Below are positions 35,400-47,764 of a DNA stretch of 60,000 nucleotides, piece after piece. A program made the position numbers and the translations under genes. Within the stretch, counting starts at the first letter, position 1, and each line of letters opens with the position of its first letter. The notes under the pieces were generated by a model. It worked only from the letters and a program-made list of their open reading frames with translations, had not been told where the DNA came from and ran no database searches. This stretch comes from Membranipora membranacea (lineage: Eukaryota; Bryozoa; Gymnolaemata; Cheilostomatida; Membraniporidae), in NCBI GenBank assembly GCA_914767715.1, contig OU612066.1, positions 27,752,283-27,812,282 on the forward strand, written 5' to 3'.

Positions 35400-38230
35400 A
35401 GGAATGAGCAGGTTCTCACAATACTGAAACAACGGTGTGTGGCCATATGCCAGGACCCTGTCAATGATTTGCTAACTTTATGCAAGAAATACACACAGGA
35501 TGTTATAGAAACTTTCTTCATAGCATCTGAGACTCTGTTGGCATGCGGCAAGGTGGCTGCTGCAATGCAGTTATACATCCATATGAATGACGACCAAATG
35601 TTGTATAAAATGCATAGGGTAGCAGCATGTCGCTTCAAGCTAGGAGAATATGGGAAAGCAGTAGACATACTGGAAGCCTTGCACAATAAGAACTCTGCTG
35701 AACTAGGGTTACTTGGGCAAGTGTATAATAGGTTGGGTAGGCACGATGAAGCTGAGGAAAGCTTGATCCAAGCATTCCAAACTGATATGAACAACTCATC
35801 AGATGAAGTTTTAAACGACTACTACGGAAATACATTACCTAGAGATGAGATTGGACGACACACCTTAGATCTATCTTCATTCTCTTCAGAGAAACGCTTA
35901 AAGGTCATAACTACATTACAACCAATACAGCATGTTGATATTCACGAACACCTAACAAGCTTAGGCAACATTTTCAAAGCCAAGAAGCAGTACAGTTTTG
36001 GTGAGGGTTGCTATGTCAAATCAATGGAATTTTTAAAGAACTGTTTGGTGATGATGCTGCTGTCCCATGTGCAGCTCGAGTGAACAGAAATCTGGGTGAT
36101 CTACACAGGGACACAAAACAATACAGTAAGGCAGAGGAGAGCTACAATCAGGCATCAGCTGTCTATAAAGAGACATCACTAGGTACTCCCAGTGAAGATA
36201 CAGCAAACACCCTGAATCGTCTAGGTACTCTATACAAAGACATGAGACAATACAGTAAAGCAGAGGAGAGCTACAATCAGGCGCTAGCTGTCTATAAAGA
36301 GACATCACAAGGTGCACCCAGTGTAAATACAGCAAACACCCTGAATAATCTAGGTGCTCTATACCAGGACATAACACAATACAGTAAAGCAGAGGAGAGC
36401 TACAATCAGGCGCTAGCTATCTATAAAGAGACATCACTAGGTACTCCCAGTGAAGATACAGCAAACACCCTGAATCGTCTAGGTACTCTATACAAAGACA
36501 TGAGACAATACAGTAAAGCAGAGGAGAGCTACAATCAGGCGCTAGCTGTCTATAAAGAGACATCACAAGGTGCACCCAGTGTAGGTAAAGCCAGACTTGC
36601 CAACCTAATTTTTCCAAAATGAGTACAAAAATTTGCAAAATGCTTAAAAATGAGTACAAAACTCCAGGGTGCCTCAAATGACCAGAAAACGCCCCAAAAA
36701 AATTCTATTATCACAGTAAGTAGTCCTTAGTAGCGTAGGAGTGCAGATCACTCAACATTAGTCTTTTTCCCTTTGCGTTGTAAGGTGCAATCTGCTAATA
36801 ATAAATGAGAAATTGTTTGTAACCTAGCCTGTCTGGACAAGACAGGCTATTTGAAACCCTGTTTGCCCATCCTCCCTGGTTTGCCCTTGAAACACTGGGG
36901 CAGGAGATCTGAGTTATCTCTCCCCAACAAGGAGGTAGACAACCTTGTTACTCTGATTAAAGAAAAGTTGAAGGTGGCAGAACCACCATATTCTACAATG
37001 GATTACTAGTTATGTTGTGTCTCATTGAAGAAAAGTTGCAATTTGGCTCATGCAAAACTTGGACAGGTAAAAAGTCAACTGTAAATCAACATCATGGTTT
37101 TCTGCAGCCAATACCAGATTTTTAGTCTATTATTTAACCATGACAACCAAGTAAACACTAAAGATAAAAGATGCGTTTTTGATTGCCTAATTAGATGAAC
37201 AGGCGTTTGGAAAACTATAAATGAGTACAACTAGCGTTTTGCGTTTAAAACTCAATTAGTGTCAATTAAGCGTTTACAAACGCTTTATGCGTACAGGTTG
37301 GCAAGTATGGTAAAGCAAAAACCCTGAATAATCTAGGTGCTCTATACAAGAACATAACACAATACAGTAAAGCAGAGAAGAGCTACAATCAGGCACTAGC
37401 TATCTATAGAGAGACATCACAAGGTGCACCCAGTGTAGATACAGCAAACACCCTGAATCGTCTAGGTACTCTTTACAAAGACATGAGACAATACAGTAAA
37501 GCAGAGGAGAGCTACAATCAGGCGCTAGCTGTCTATAAAGAGACATCACAAGGTGCACCCAGTGTAGGTAAAGCAAAAACCCTGAATAATCTAGGTGCTC
37601 TATACAAGAACATAACACAATACAGTAAAGCAGAGAAGAGCTACAATCAGGCACTAGCTATCTATAGAGAGACATCACAAGGTGCACCCAGTGTAGATAC
37701 AGCAAACACCCTGAATCGTCTAGGTACTCTATACAAAGAAATAAAACGATACAGTAAGGCAGAGGAGAGCTACAATCAGGCATTAGCTGTCTATAAAGAG
37801 ACATCACAAGGTTCATCCAGTGTAGATACAGCAAACACCCTGTATAATCTAGGTAATCTATACAAAGAAATAAAACGATACAGTAAGGCAGAGGAGAGCT
37901 ACAATCAGGCATTAGCTGTCTATAAAATGTCCTCATTTTCTGATCAGATAGGAAAAACTTTATTCAATTTAGGTCGGACATACTGTGATATGAGGCAATA
38001 TGATGACGGAGAGCAAAGTTACCTACAGGCATTAGAAGTTTGGAGAGAGATATCCTCAGGTTCTGACAGCGTTGATATTGCTAAGTCACTAAGAGTTTTG
38101 GGCTGGTTTTACCGTGACATGGGAAAACCTGAAAGAGCGCAAGATATTTTGGAAGATGCATTAAATATGACAATCAAACTAGACCCAGACAATCCACAGA
38201 TTAGAAGAATTAGAAATTTTCTCTCAACCA
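35400..38230 (+). repeat. TPR array with 126-bp units and 252-bp higher-order period
   Basis: From about 36081, 42-residue TPRs (LGTLYKDMRQYSKAEESYNQ and close variants) repeat every 126 bp with very high DNA identity. Two kinds alternate (LYKDMRQ... with SQGAPSV, and LYQDITQ or LYKNITQ... with a different end), so a 252-bp dimer is the effective unit. Upstream repeats (35400-35800) and the last two (about 37950-38200) are diverged. The array is split by the hAT insertion. The 42-residue form resembles kinesin light chain/NPHP3-type TPRs. Confidence 0.85.
36592..37308. mobile_element. hAT-type non-autonomous transposon inside the TPR array
   Basis: The ends CAGACTTGCCAACCT and AGGTTGGCAAGTATG are inverted repeats, flanked by an exact 8-bp duplication GGTAAAGC (36584-36591 and 37309-37316). 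The uninterrupted site is seen in the neighbouring repeat at 37567 (GGTAAAGCAAAAACC). An 8-bp duplication and C-A-G-type ends are typical of the hAT superfamily. The 717-bp element has no transposase open frame and has short subterminal repeats (ATGAGTACAA) at both sides. Confidence 0.92.
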
Positions 38231-38487
38231 TCCCAATGAAAGCTCCTCAAACTTCACTTCAATTGAAAACAGCACCAAGACATACTCTATCAACAACAAC
38301 ATCATCAATGCAGCCAACTGCTCCAATGCCACTTACTTCTAAACATCGGCTACCCCCAAGGGAATCACCATCATTGATTCCAGCACTTTCTCAACAGCAT
38401 GCTGCTTTACTAGCTGATCCTTCATCAGACCTGGCTTCACACTCACAAATGACTTTAAACTTAGAAATTCTGCCGCCAACTTCACCA

Positions 38488-38632
38488 GACAGATTTGAAC
38501 TGTATTTTTTATTCCAAGTGTCTTCGCTTTTTCTTACTGATTCAAAAGTGCCAGCAATTACACTGTATTTCGCGACTCATTTTTTCTTTTAATAATGCTG
38601 TCAGTGATAGTAATAAAATCCATCCATCCATC
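38488..38632 (+). mobile_element. LINE 3' end fused to the TPR reading frame
   Basis: From GACAGATTTGA on, the sequence matches the inverted region 39960-40100, including TTATTCCAAGTGTCTTCGC and AATAATGCTGTCAGTGATAG, and ends in a CCATCCATCC microsatellite. It is the 3' end of a LINE in plus orientation. The last about 35 codons of the TPR frame (to the stop at 38590-38592) come from it. Confidence 0.8.
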
Positions 38633-38639
38633 TCAGAGC

Positions 38640-39870
38640 AACACTCCCCACAGCCGACTATAGAAATTGATTTATATTCTCAGTCTGTACGATATTACAA
38701 GTAATCATGAAAAAGATAATCCACTATTACGAATCATTATTATACATTTATATTATGCTAACATAGGCCATGTATTTTTATACTGTAACTTTTGGGGTGG
38801 ATCAAACGGCGTTCTGTTTCGTTTTGGACTTTGTGTGACGGGATCAGTTATTGTGTCAATTTGTAATCACGTTGAATACTAATTTACATATTTTTTATCT
38901 TCGTATTGTTCCGGTGCTGTAGATTTTATCTTTTAAGGCAGATTAAAGTATTAAAAATAATAGTGTCAGTCCATGATGCTACTAATTTAACTCTATCCAC
39001 ATACTACAATGATAATGAAACATAATAATAACAAATTAGGCAGATTGGGCACTTACTTCTAGCCTCTCAGTATCAGTCATGGCCTCTTAGGTGAACCAAA
39101 ATATCATAAAAGTACTCGGTACAGACCACTATTCATTAGTTTTAAAGTTTCAAGTTAGGCATAACTGGCCAAGTCGACGTATAGTTATCACCCGGACCCG
39201 TTCAAATATGGTTAGCAGTCACATCATGGTCAGCACTCACATATTCACCTGCTTTATCGAGAATTGGAGGAGCAAAGGAAATGGAATTCGCTGATGCAGA
39301 ATTGTTCACAATTTCTTATAGTAGACACCTGACCACTTAAGAAAAATGTCAACTGCTTTCCATGCAAACCTCAGAAGCAACGTGAACTGGCAGGTTAGAG
39401 GCGGAGACCAAGACGAGTTGCTAGAAACCAGCAAATACTAATGTTTGACCCCTGTATATCCAACCCCATGCTTTGCCGGATGCTTTTAGTAGTAAGTAGA
39501 TAGGGATTCTCAGGTGATGAATAATTGTTTAAAGAGTCACTCCATAATAAGTATGAAAAGTGTTGATTAAATTTTGTAAGGCAACAATAATTTCTCTCAT
39601 GAAAGTCATAACAAAATTATAATCAACATGAATAGAGAAGAGAAGGCCAGTCAAATTATTCTGCTATCTGCATATATTATACATCTTTTATGATCATTGG
39701 ATTAAGTAAGCATGTATCACCAATAGTGTATCTCTACTAGTGTATTTCTATGAAAGAGCCAGCTATCAGTACTACCACAAACTGGCCAGGTAACCTCAGT
39801 TACCAATAACATTGTCTGGCTATCTGACTGTATATTGAAATGCAACCAAATGACTTTGATTCTATTAACT
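38640..39870. other. No gene recognised
   Basis: Spacer between two oppositely oriented ends of the same LINE family. No exon or RNA gene was supported. Confidence 0.35.
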
Positions 39871-39874
39871 TTGA

Positions 39875-39967
39875 ATGGATGGGTGGATGGATGGATGGAC
39901 GGACGGACGGACGGACGGACGGACGGACGGACGGACGGACGGACGGACGGACGGTCGGATGGATGGA
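39875..39967. repeat. GGAT/GGAC tetranucleotide microsatellite
   Basis: Begins with GGAT units, continues with about 13 GGAC units and returns to GGAT. It is the expanded 3' tail of the minus-strand LINE next to it; read through, it gives artificial Arg-Pro-Ser-Val repeats. Confidence 0.95.
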
Positions 39968-40690
39968 TTTTATTACTATCACTGACAGCATTATTAAAAG
40001 AAAAAATGAGTCGCGAAATACAGTGTAATTGCTGGCACTTTGAATCAGCAAGAAAAAAGCGAAGACACTTGGAATAAAAAATCAAATCTCTGTCTAAAAA
40101 AGTATTTCGTTTAAAATAAGAGTGATATGACGCAGAAAACAGTCTCTCCCCAGTGAGCTTCTATGTTTTCTGTACGGTATCTGCCAGATGGACATTTACT
40201 CAACAAATCATTGATGAAATGATCCTCATCGTGAATATAGCGTAAGGCCAGTGTTCGTGTCTGATTGTCCATCATGGTATAAATATCGGGATGTTCAATG
40301 CCTAACTTAATAGCGTCCTTGAAAATTTTACACAGGCGTTGCTTGTCAGCAGCATACAAGCTTTTAAAAATAATGGGTAAGCAATAGGAGATTCGTGATA
40401 CAATAAAACTTTTAAAAAGCATATTTGATAGTGATTTAGAGCTTAAAAATACAAAATTCCTGACTACATACATCCTTTGAGAGGCGGTTGAAACTATACC
40501 ATGCACATTGATCATTAAAACGCAGCTTATCGTCAACTAATACACCAAGATATTTAACTTTATCACTAAAAGCAATAGCCGTATCAGGATATCAGGATAT
40601 CGAGTTTTATTGATACACAAAATATTTATCCTTTAGAGAAAAACAATATCAAGCCCCTATTATCAATAGTAAAGGAAACTGTTTGGATAT
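39968..40690 (-). pseudogene. LINE 3' fragment
   Basis: The minus strand reads KVKYLGVLVDDKLRFND and, in a second frame, SLSNMLFKSFIVSRISYCLP and LYAADKQRLCKIFKDAIKL, the usual post-reverse-transcriptase region. This is followed by the same 3' end as at 38488-38632 and the microsatellite tail. It is 5'-truncated and frameshifted. Confidence 0.8.
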
Positions 40691-40699
40691 TCAAATGCT

Positions 40700-42290
40700 T
40701 CATCTAATGTATTGACAGTTTATAGAGACCCTCTTCATTGAGTTTTGTACCTATTGCTAATTAACAGTCTCAAGCGATATTCAGGGAGTACCCATTAAGA
40801 ATGAGGAAAAATCCACTTTTTAACAAAATAAATTTTATGACAAGTAATAAGCCCTTGGTCATCCAATCACATTTTCACGTTCGGAACTTTACATCCATGA
40901 TAAATCTTAAGAATTGAGGCAAGCTTGCCAGTTTAAGTGCCATACAGTATCTAATATTTATTGTTTAATCGAGACATGCAGTCAAATATTGGAGAATGAG
41001 AGAAATAAACAAGTTCTAATCTCACAAAGTTTCCTAAAGATTCAATTATTTCCTTTGGCTATCACACTGGGAAATAACAAACTGCAACAATGTTCAGTAA
41101 AATCAGGTCTAAGTCTAAGTCTGGCTTTATCAAAAAACTTTACTATATAGTTAGGGAAAAGAAAGCTTTGAAATCCCTGCTAAAGACAGTTATATAGCCG
41201 TCTGCCTCACTGCCAACAGTATCCACTTAGAAACAGCTGCTGCCAAGGCGTCACTGCTCAGAACCACAAACTTCAATTACGAGGGTTGTGAAGCCAAAGT
41301 AACAAATAAGTCGGGTCAATCTTCCAACAAACGTTTAATATATGAAACTGTTAAAAAGAAACCACCTTTTTTCCGCCTGAAAATTTGGGTAAATCTCTTT
41401 CAGTTTTTGGCTTTAGATTAATCTGTATGATGACAAGAGCTATTTGGATTACAACTCGTTTTAACCTATTTTGTTGAAATTACATGAGTCTGAAGTTTCT
41501 TATGGTAGACATATACGCAAAATATATTTTTATGACATCATATCCCCTCACGCAAGGCTCGTGGGCAAGCGCCAGCGAGGCCTTACTTTGATGAGTCGTA
41601 ACTTCATTCCTAGTTGCCCAATTGAGCTGTTCTTGGGCTCAATTTGAAGCTTGGTTATTTTGAGCTTCATTTCATGGATGCTGAAATGCACAGATTTAGA
41701 AGTTAGCAAGAAATGAGTAGTTATATAGATGCATAAATATTCACATCTTGCATCGGAAAATGTGGTGACGGCATCATCCAAGTGAATCTGCCACCTTCAC
41801 AAAACAGATTTGTTCTCAAACTTTGAATAATGTCCAAAATGTTCACTTGAACTAATTTCTGGTTGTAATTAGTACACAACATTAAATGTATTACGACACC
41901 AAAGTAAGTATCAAATGCATAATAAATTAACTGACTTTACCTGGAAAAATACAAAATCATCCTCCAGGTCAAAGTAAGGAAACTTTTCCTCCCCTTAACA
42001 ATAATCTAAAATCTTAATTTTTTCCTAGTAGAAATCTCTCCCCATTTTATAGTTCACTTTTTGAGGCCAGATAAACCCGATAAAGCACTTTACGCATGTA
42101 CAAGTTTTGAGGCTGATGTTTGTCACCCATGGAAATATTTGGTCCCCATTGAGGTTCTGGTCTCCGTATCTCTTAACATTGAAATATTGGAGTTGCTTTC
42201 CTCCAGCTGAAGAGAGAGTCTATGTCATAAGACCATCTAGCGAGCAAAAGTTGGTATAGAGTGTTTTCCAAAAAGCAAGGGCGGATAAAA
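40700..42290. other. No gene recognised
   Basis: Open frames such as the minus-strand one at 41548-41781 have no recognised domain. Nothing else is supported. Confidence 0.35.
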
Positions 42291-42297
42291 TTCTATC

Positions 42298-42555
42298 ACT
42301 GTGCAAAATCAGTTCCCATTCAATGATTATACACTGGGCATAAGTCTGAAAAATCATGTTTATACCTTCGTTATTCCACAATGATTATACCACATTCCTG
42401 GCAAAATTATGCAACTATAATTATTCAATTTATGGTATAAATAGACAACTTATTCAATTCAATTGTAATTATACAATGTAGGTATAACTTCATCTATTTA
42501 TACAATCATTATCCCCTTGGAATAAGCTCTGAATAGGAACCGATTTTGCACAGTG
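42298..42555. mobile_element. CACTG-ended MITE (CACTA/EnSpm-like)
   Basis: The termini CACTGTGCAAAATCAGTTCC and an inverted GGAACCGATTTTGCACAGTG bound a 258-bp non-coding element. Both sides carry TAT (42295-42297 and 42556-42558), a 3-bp target duplication. CACTR ends with 3-bp duplication fit the CACTA/EnSpm superfamily. The interior is rich in ATTATAC and TATAATTA words. Confidence 0.75.
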
Positions 42556-42559
42556 TATT

Positions 42560-43525
42560 CCAATTTCAAATTTCTTTATCAGAAAGATCTCTACTGCGAG
42601 CAAAGAATTTAAGCCAGGTTTACTGGTGTTGTCTGAAACTCCATTGCTAGCTTATACAAAAGTAATTAAAATTTTGCTAATATTTCTATCGGTGAAGTCT
42701 CCAACTCCAGGTGATTAATGAGAGACTGGGATCCTGGTACAGCTAGCTTGTCGATTGCCAGATCACGTTTGATCAAGGTCGAATAATATTTTCAGATTGC
42801 AAACATAGTATAGTACGCCTGGGTTTGCCAAATCATAATATATTCCTACTCACAGTATGTTGTATTCATGATCGTCGTAAAAAGGATCATAATAATGTTT
42901 GCAAATCATTAACTTGTCTTTTCCTGCATAACTGTTTCAATTGGACACCCTTGCGCAGTGCTAGAGGCTTATGGTAGCCATTTCGGTTTTACTGCATATT
43001 TTTTCGAGTAAATTTAAATAAAGTATGAATAAAAAGCGTATGCTGTTAGGATTCACTTTAAAAAAGGTTAAAACATGTACTAGTGGTTGTTGGAGAACCA
43101 TAGAGTTATTAAGTCTATTGGGATAAATGATACTACTCATCTCGAACAGGCTCACCTGAGTTCACAGTTGCAAATATCTAACTTGCTCAAGTAAACTCTC
43201 TCTCAGTACATGGAAATCAGTAGAATGTCAAGCCCTCTCTTCTTGTCTTTGAGGTAACTGTACGGGCAATCAAGTTCGCATAGAGTGTCTAGCTGTCCTT
43301 ATGTGTATTCATGTTATCAGTAGACAGCCTAAGTTGGATCCATTTCGCATTTTTGTATACCTTTTTTTTCAGCATTCTATTTTTTCCTTTCTTTTATGTT
43401 TCTGTTCTTGATTAGAAATCGAAATTATGTAGGTTAGATTTGAAAATTTAAATTATAGTAGTATGATGAAGTCGGTACAAAAGTTTTATTTAATACCTCA
43501 ATAGAAAAATTAAGGTAGTCTGCAA
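42560..43525. other. No gene recognised
   Basis: AT-rich, no exon pattern found. Confidence 0.3.
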
Positions 43526-43529
43526 TATT

Positions 43530-44310
43530 TCTCAGTTTGCCACCCTCATTCACGCTTTCATCACCAGCAGGCTGGATTTCTGCAATTCGATCTTCTATGC
43601 TTTACCTAAAACTGTCATTTCCCGATTACAAACAATCCAGAATCCCTGTGCGAAATGCTTGTCTGGAGGCAATCGCTACACCTCAGCCACTGAAGCCAGA
43701 TTTACACTCCACTGGCTCCCTATCACATCACGATCAATGTTCAAGCTAGGTGTCATGGCTCATAAAGTTGTGCACCATCCAACAACAATCACAACATATC
43801 CCTCAGGTCCTTTTTCAACATCTAAGCATATTCGCAACACTCGCAACAACTCATCGAACACACTCGTTTCTACTTTCTCAAGCAAACTCTCAACCGTCGG
43901 CGATCGCTCCCTACTCATCACTCTGCCCAAAGTTTGGAATTCCCTCCAACCTGATCTCCGAGACATCTCTTCAACTTCCCTCTTCAAATCCAAACTAAAA
44001 ACCCTCTTATTTAAATCTACTTATAATGTTTAATTTTAGCCTGGCTGGTTGCCTGTTTTTGCCTGGCAGGTGGCCATATTTAACTAAATATAATGTGCAC
44101 ATACATGTATTTTATTAGAAGTTACTATAATTTTATCTTTCCGTTAACTCATTGTCAGATTTTATGTACACTTTTATTTTATTTTTTATTATTCTACACC
44201 GAATATTTTATCTCACATTTTATTATGTACAACGCTTAGAAATCATTGTTTTATTGTATTAACAATTTTATTAAGCGTTTCATAAATAAACTGTATTATT
44301 ATTATTATTT
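43530..44310 (+). pseudogene. LINE 3' fragment with ATT microsatellite tail
   Basis: Frames read CLSGGNRYTSATEARFTLHW and LPITSRSMFKLGVMAHKVVH, then GDRSLLITLPKVWNSLQPDL and LFKSKLKTLLFKSTYNV, the conserved C-terminus of CR1/L2-like ORF2. An upstream part in another frame (FITSRLDFCNSIFYALP) shows a frameshift at about 43640. The copy ends with a TTATTATTATTATT tail at 44296-44310. Confidence 0.85.
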
Positions 44311-44319
44311 GGTAATGGT

Positions 44320-45075
44320 TGCTGCAAGGAGTCTGATAGGTTTGCGGTTGATTCATGTTATTTATACCTCTGTGTTCCTCTAATTTCAAAATGGACGTTG
44401 CATTCACTTTTTGTGAGACTGGGCAACTCCAAAGTAATATAGCTCGTAGAATCTGGCTAATATTTGATACATACAATGCAGCTTTGTCGTTTTATGTCTG
44501 TGATGAGAACAACACCAAGTACTTTGAATATCTAAAAAAAGGAAAGCATTGGTCTAAGCACAAATTCATCACGGTCAGGAAATAAGTTTCCTCGAACCTG
44601 CAAAGAATATGATCAAGTGTCATGTAGCGTTATATCTTCAAGGGCTTTACCAAGTAAAAGAAACGCCAAGGAAATGATAGGTAGGTAAGCGGCTGAGAGT
44701 AATTCTATGTATGATTGCAATTGACGTGATCAAGAATGTTGATAGTTAGACAGTTCACTGCAGTTTATTTAGCAGGCCGCGCCATCGCGGTGGCAGTCTC
44801 AGTGGAGTTGAACCACCCTGCTTTGTGAAATAAAGACAGAGCATGTGGTTGCTGATGGCGAAGAGAACAACAGCATGATTGATGAAGACTATTGAGGTTC
44901 AAGGTTGCAGCCAAGTGCAATTTATTTTCTGGTAGAGTTGAGAGGATGTGAGGACGAGTGCCATGCAGTGTGTTATGTGAGGAACGGAAATTGGAACTCA
45001 CTGTGCATATACTTTAAGAGAGTATGCTGTGAGGAACGGAATTGGTACTATCCTATACTAAAGTATATGCTGTGT
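44320..45075. other. Small open frame only
   Basis: A plus-strand ATG at 44391 opens 64 codons (MDVAFTFCETGQLQSN ... KHKFITVRK) with a stop at 44583-44585. It looks like ordinary protein sequence but matches nothing I know and has no support beyond being open. Confidence 0.2.
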
Positions 45076-45637
45076 ACATTGAATTGTACTATTATAGCAT
45101 TTTCAACTCACCATTCTCCAATCAGGGAGCTGTATTTTCCAATAGACATTCTCACAATTTTCATTTGACATCGAGCTGAGTCCCTAGTAGCTTTTTGGAG
45201 TTTGCGCAATGTTTGATTATTAAAAAAATCAAGTTTCTGTGAGCAACAATTTGTATAAACTAGTGTCTTTTTCTTTTATTTGGTTGTTATTTCGAACTTA
45301 ACAAATTTTATTTATGCCTGTCTTGATAATATAAAACAATAAAACACTATGAAACAAATCCATAAATCAATGAATATTTTATTAGAGACTGCACTTTATC
45401 CGGAATAATTGCATCTTGTTGTAACGGTTTGAGTCAGGTGACTATCACGTGGTCATACAGTATAGATGGCAACCTCTACTAGGGACAGCCAATCACATAG
45501 CATTTCACATAGAAATCTATAAACTTAAATTCTTAGAGGATTGAGGAGTTCATAAACTCAAGTAAGTATTCCTAAATTGAGTGATTACTGTTTATAAGGC
45601 TATGAGTGAGCTGCTGTTCCTGGATTAAGTTCAGTGG

Positions 45638-47735
45638 CTGTGTACTATTAGTATGTATAGTTGTTCTATAACCGTCCTACTTTTAAATTTGGTTCTAACT
45701 ATGGTTCTAGTAATGGTTTTAAATCTTGCACTCCGGACACTTCTAAATGTCACTTTATTAATGTGTAATTTATTTGTAGTTCTAATTTGGAGTTACCTCT
45801 TCTTTCATGCACTGAAGAAAGACAAGATCGCTCAAATCTATTAAAACGTGGTTCCAATCGGTAAAACTTCCACTCTGGTGAGTACGAGGTATTTAACTTA
45901 TTAATTTCTAGTGACGAACAGCTGGTTCCCACTACTCCACAAAGCAATTTACTAAGGGGTTGTTATTGAGCCTGATCTTTTCTTAGCTTCACTAGAAGTC
46001 GCCTTCAAGCTGTATAAGAAAGGTTCCTGCCGATGACCTGCTAAGACCCCTGTCTTGTTTTAACAGTGAAATTCTTGATGAGTTTTGAGACAATGCTCTT
46101 GCACCACAAAGTCAATATTATCTTTAGATGTTAGTACGACATAATCACTATTTATGAATGTGTTCAGGTGCGTTTGATATTTTTGTTATTCAACTTAGGT
46201 GACTGATTTTAATTATGAGCACCTACTTGATCTCTGTATAGTGCCTGGAAGCCCAATCAGGTAATCAAGGCGGTGTATCAGTATCACAGGCCTCTTAGCC
46301 AAGTTAAATTAGCTAAAGACTCCAACCCAATTTCTAGTGAAGGAAAGAGGTATCAGTCTGTGGTCACTCTAAAATTGATGTTCAAATTCTATATTAAAAG
46401 TTGAATTAATGTTTTCACAGATTAGAGGTATCTTATCTTAATTCAAGAGTGGCTTACTCCTTCAAAACACAAGAATCTAATCCTAAATTATTATTCCGAA
46501 ACTAAATCTGCTTAACCCCCCAAGCAGATATGACTACTACTTATTTCTGTTCTGCTTTAACAGTAGTTCCCAATGATACTTCTCAATAATTTCCGACTTT
46601 GATATGAGCACAGACGCGAATTACATGCATTTAACTGTGGGTCACAATGATTTCCGACTTGATATGAGCACCGACGCGAAATACCTGCGTTTAGCTGTGG
46701 GGCACAATGATTAAACCTCCTAAAGTTAATTTTGAATCCTGTTTCAGAGTGTTGTTATAGTAACAATTAACCACAACTTACTTTAGTGATTGCAAAATTG
46801 TCTTATAAACTCTTAGTGAATTTGACCTAACGTCTGAGTACCTGACGAACTGTCCCGAATTACTTCGCCAATTACTATATGCATAGAAATCAACTACAAC
46901 AGATTATTCACTAAAGTTATGGTTTATTGTCTTGATACTTATAAAAAAATGATAATGTAATTCAAATGATACTCACAGCGTATATTGGTCCATAGGCTCC
47001 ACTTTAGTCTTAGTCCTTAGACTCCACTTTAGTCTCAGCGTTCTAACAAAGATCTCTGATATAAAACAAGTATTTATTAAATCAAATTATAATATATTTT
47101 ACTAGCTCTGTAAAAAGTTGACTGTGCTGCTCAAAGAATTAAACTGTACTGATTTACTCGTTTATTGTGATAACTCTGCTTGTTGTCGTCTGAATAGCTG
47201 CCAGCGGATTAGTGGATAATGTCTCTTGTGGCTTCGTTATATGAAACCGTTCTGTGGTCACGTCACGTGGTATATTGCTGCTGTTCCTCAGTCTACCCTC
47301 TGGAATTTATTGTTCTATTTTTGGGCTGACTTTGTTGTTGTTACTCAATGATTTATTACTTCCATGTCACCCTGAAGATTACTTGGTACTTGGTACTTGG
47401 TACTATGACGTATTGGAAAACCAAATTACTGCGTCACTGGAATTCCTATTTCCTGACCGGATTAGCATGCTCCGGTTGTCTTTGTTACATCTTTGATGGA
47501 TCACCTCTGCGTCTCTCTGCTTGTTGTTTATGCTTGTGATTACTAAATACCATGGAGGTTACTGGGTGCATTTGTTTTCATATCTATCTGTACCTTCTGA
47601 CTTCTGCGGCTGGCTGAATATAACTACATATCTCAAGTGCCCATTTTTGGTACTGACAGTTAGAAAAGAATTTAAGCATACAAAGGAATGACAGAAATAA
47701 AACAGAAAAAAATCAGATATAAGGAGTCATGAGAA
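45638..47735. other. Interior of the inverted-repeat element, no gene
   Basis: No coding pattern was found. At 46592-46712 an imperfect 62-bp direct repeat occurs (two copies around TTTCCGACTTGATATGAGC and CGACGCGAA). Confidence 0.4.
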
Positions 47736-47764
47736 TCAAGCAGTGTTGCTTGATTGCATGAGTG

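Larger units (their letters stand above)
33771..38592 (+). pseudogene. GlnD/DUF294-like nucleotidyltransferase-TPR gene, broken copy 1
   Basis: Exon 33771-33911 (VAIDNFKDVYF, stop, HGKFNLEVQVPHLINLGKH) splices in phase 0 to 33999 onward. The large exon has a nucleotidyltransferase signature, GSLAKGEATPYSDIEYMFL (34389-34445), of the type seen in GlnD and DUF294 proteins, then a helical region, then TPR repeats from about 35400. Breaks: TGA at 33804-33806 (copy 2 has AGA); a missing base near 36029-36036, where FGDDAAVPCAARVNRNLGDL continues in another frame; a transposon at 36592-37308; and a LINE-derived end after about 38488. Family proteins probably transfer nucleotides to a target and use TPRs for binding. 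The reading frame is otherwise remarkably well kept. Confidence 0.85.

Noticed and set aside
36033-37936. Minus-strand open frames across the TPR array
   Set aside because: They are antisense shadows of the 126-bp repeat and recur with its period.
39800-40085. Arg-Pro-Ser-Val and Asp-Gly-Arg-Thr repeat proteins
   Set aside because: Artefacts of reading a GGAC/GGAT microsatellite in several frames.
44391-44585. 64-codon open frame as a small gene
   Set aside because: Only openness supports it; no promoter, splice or family evidence.
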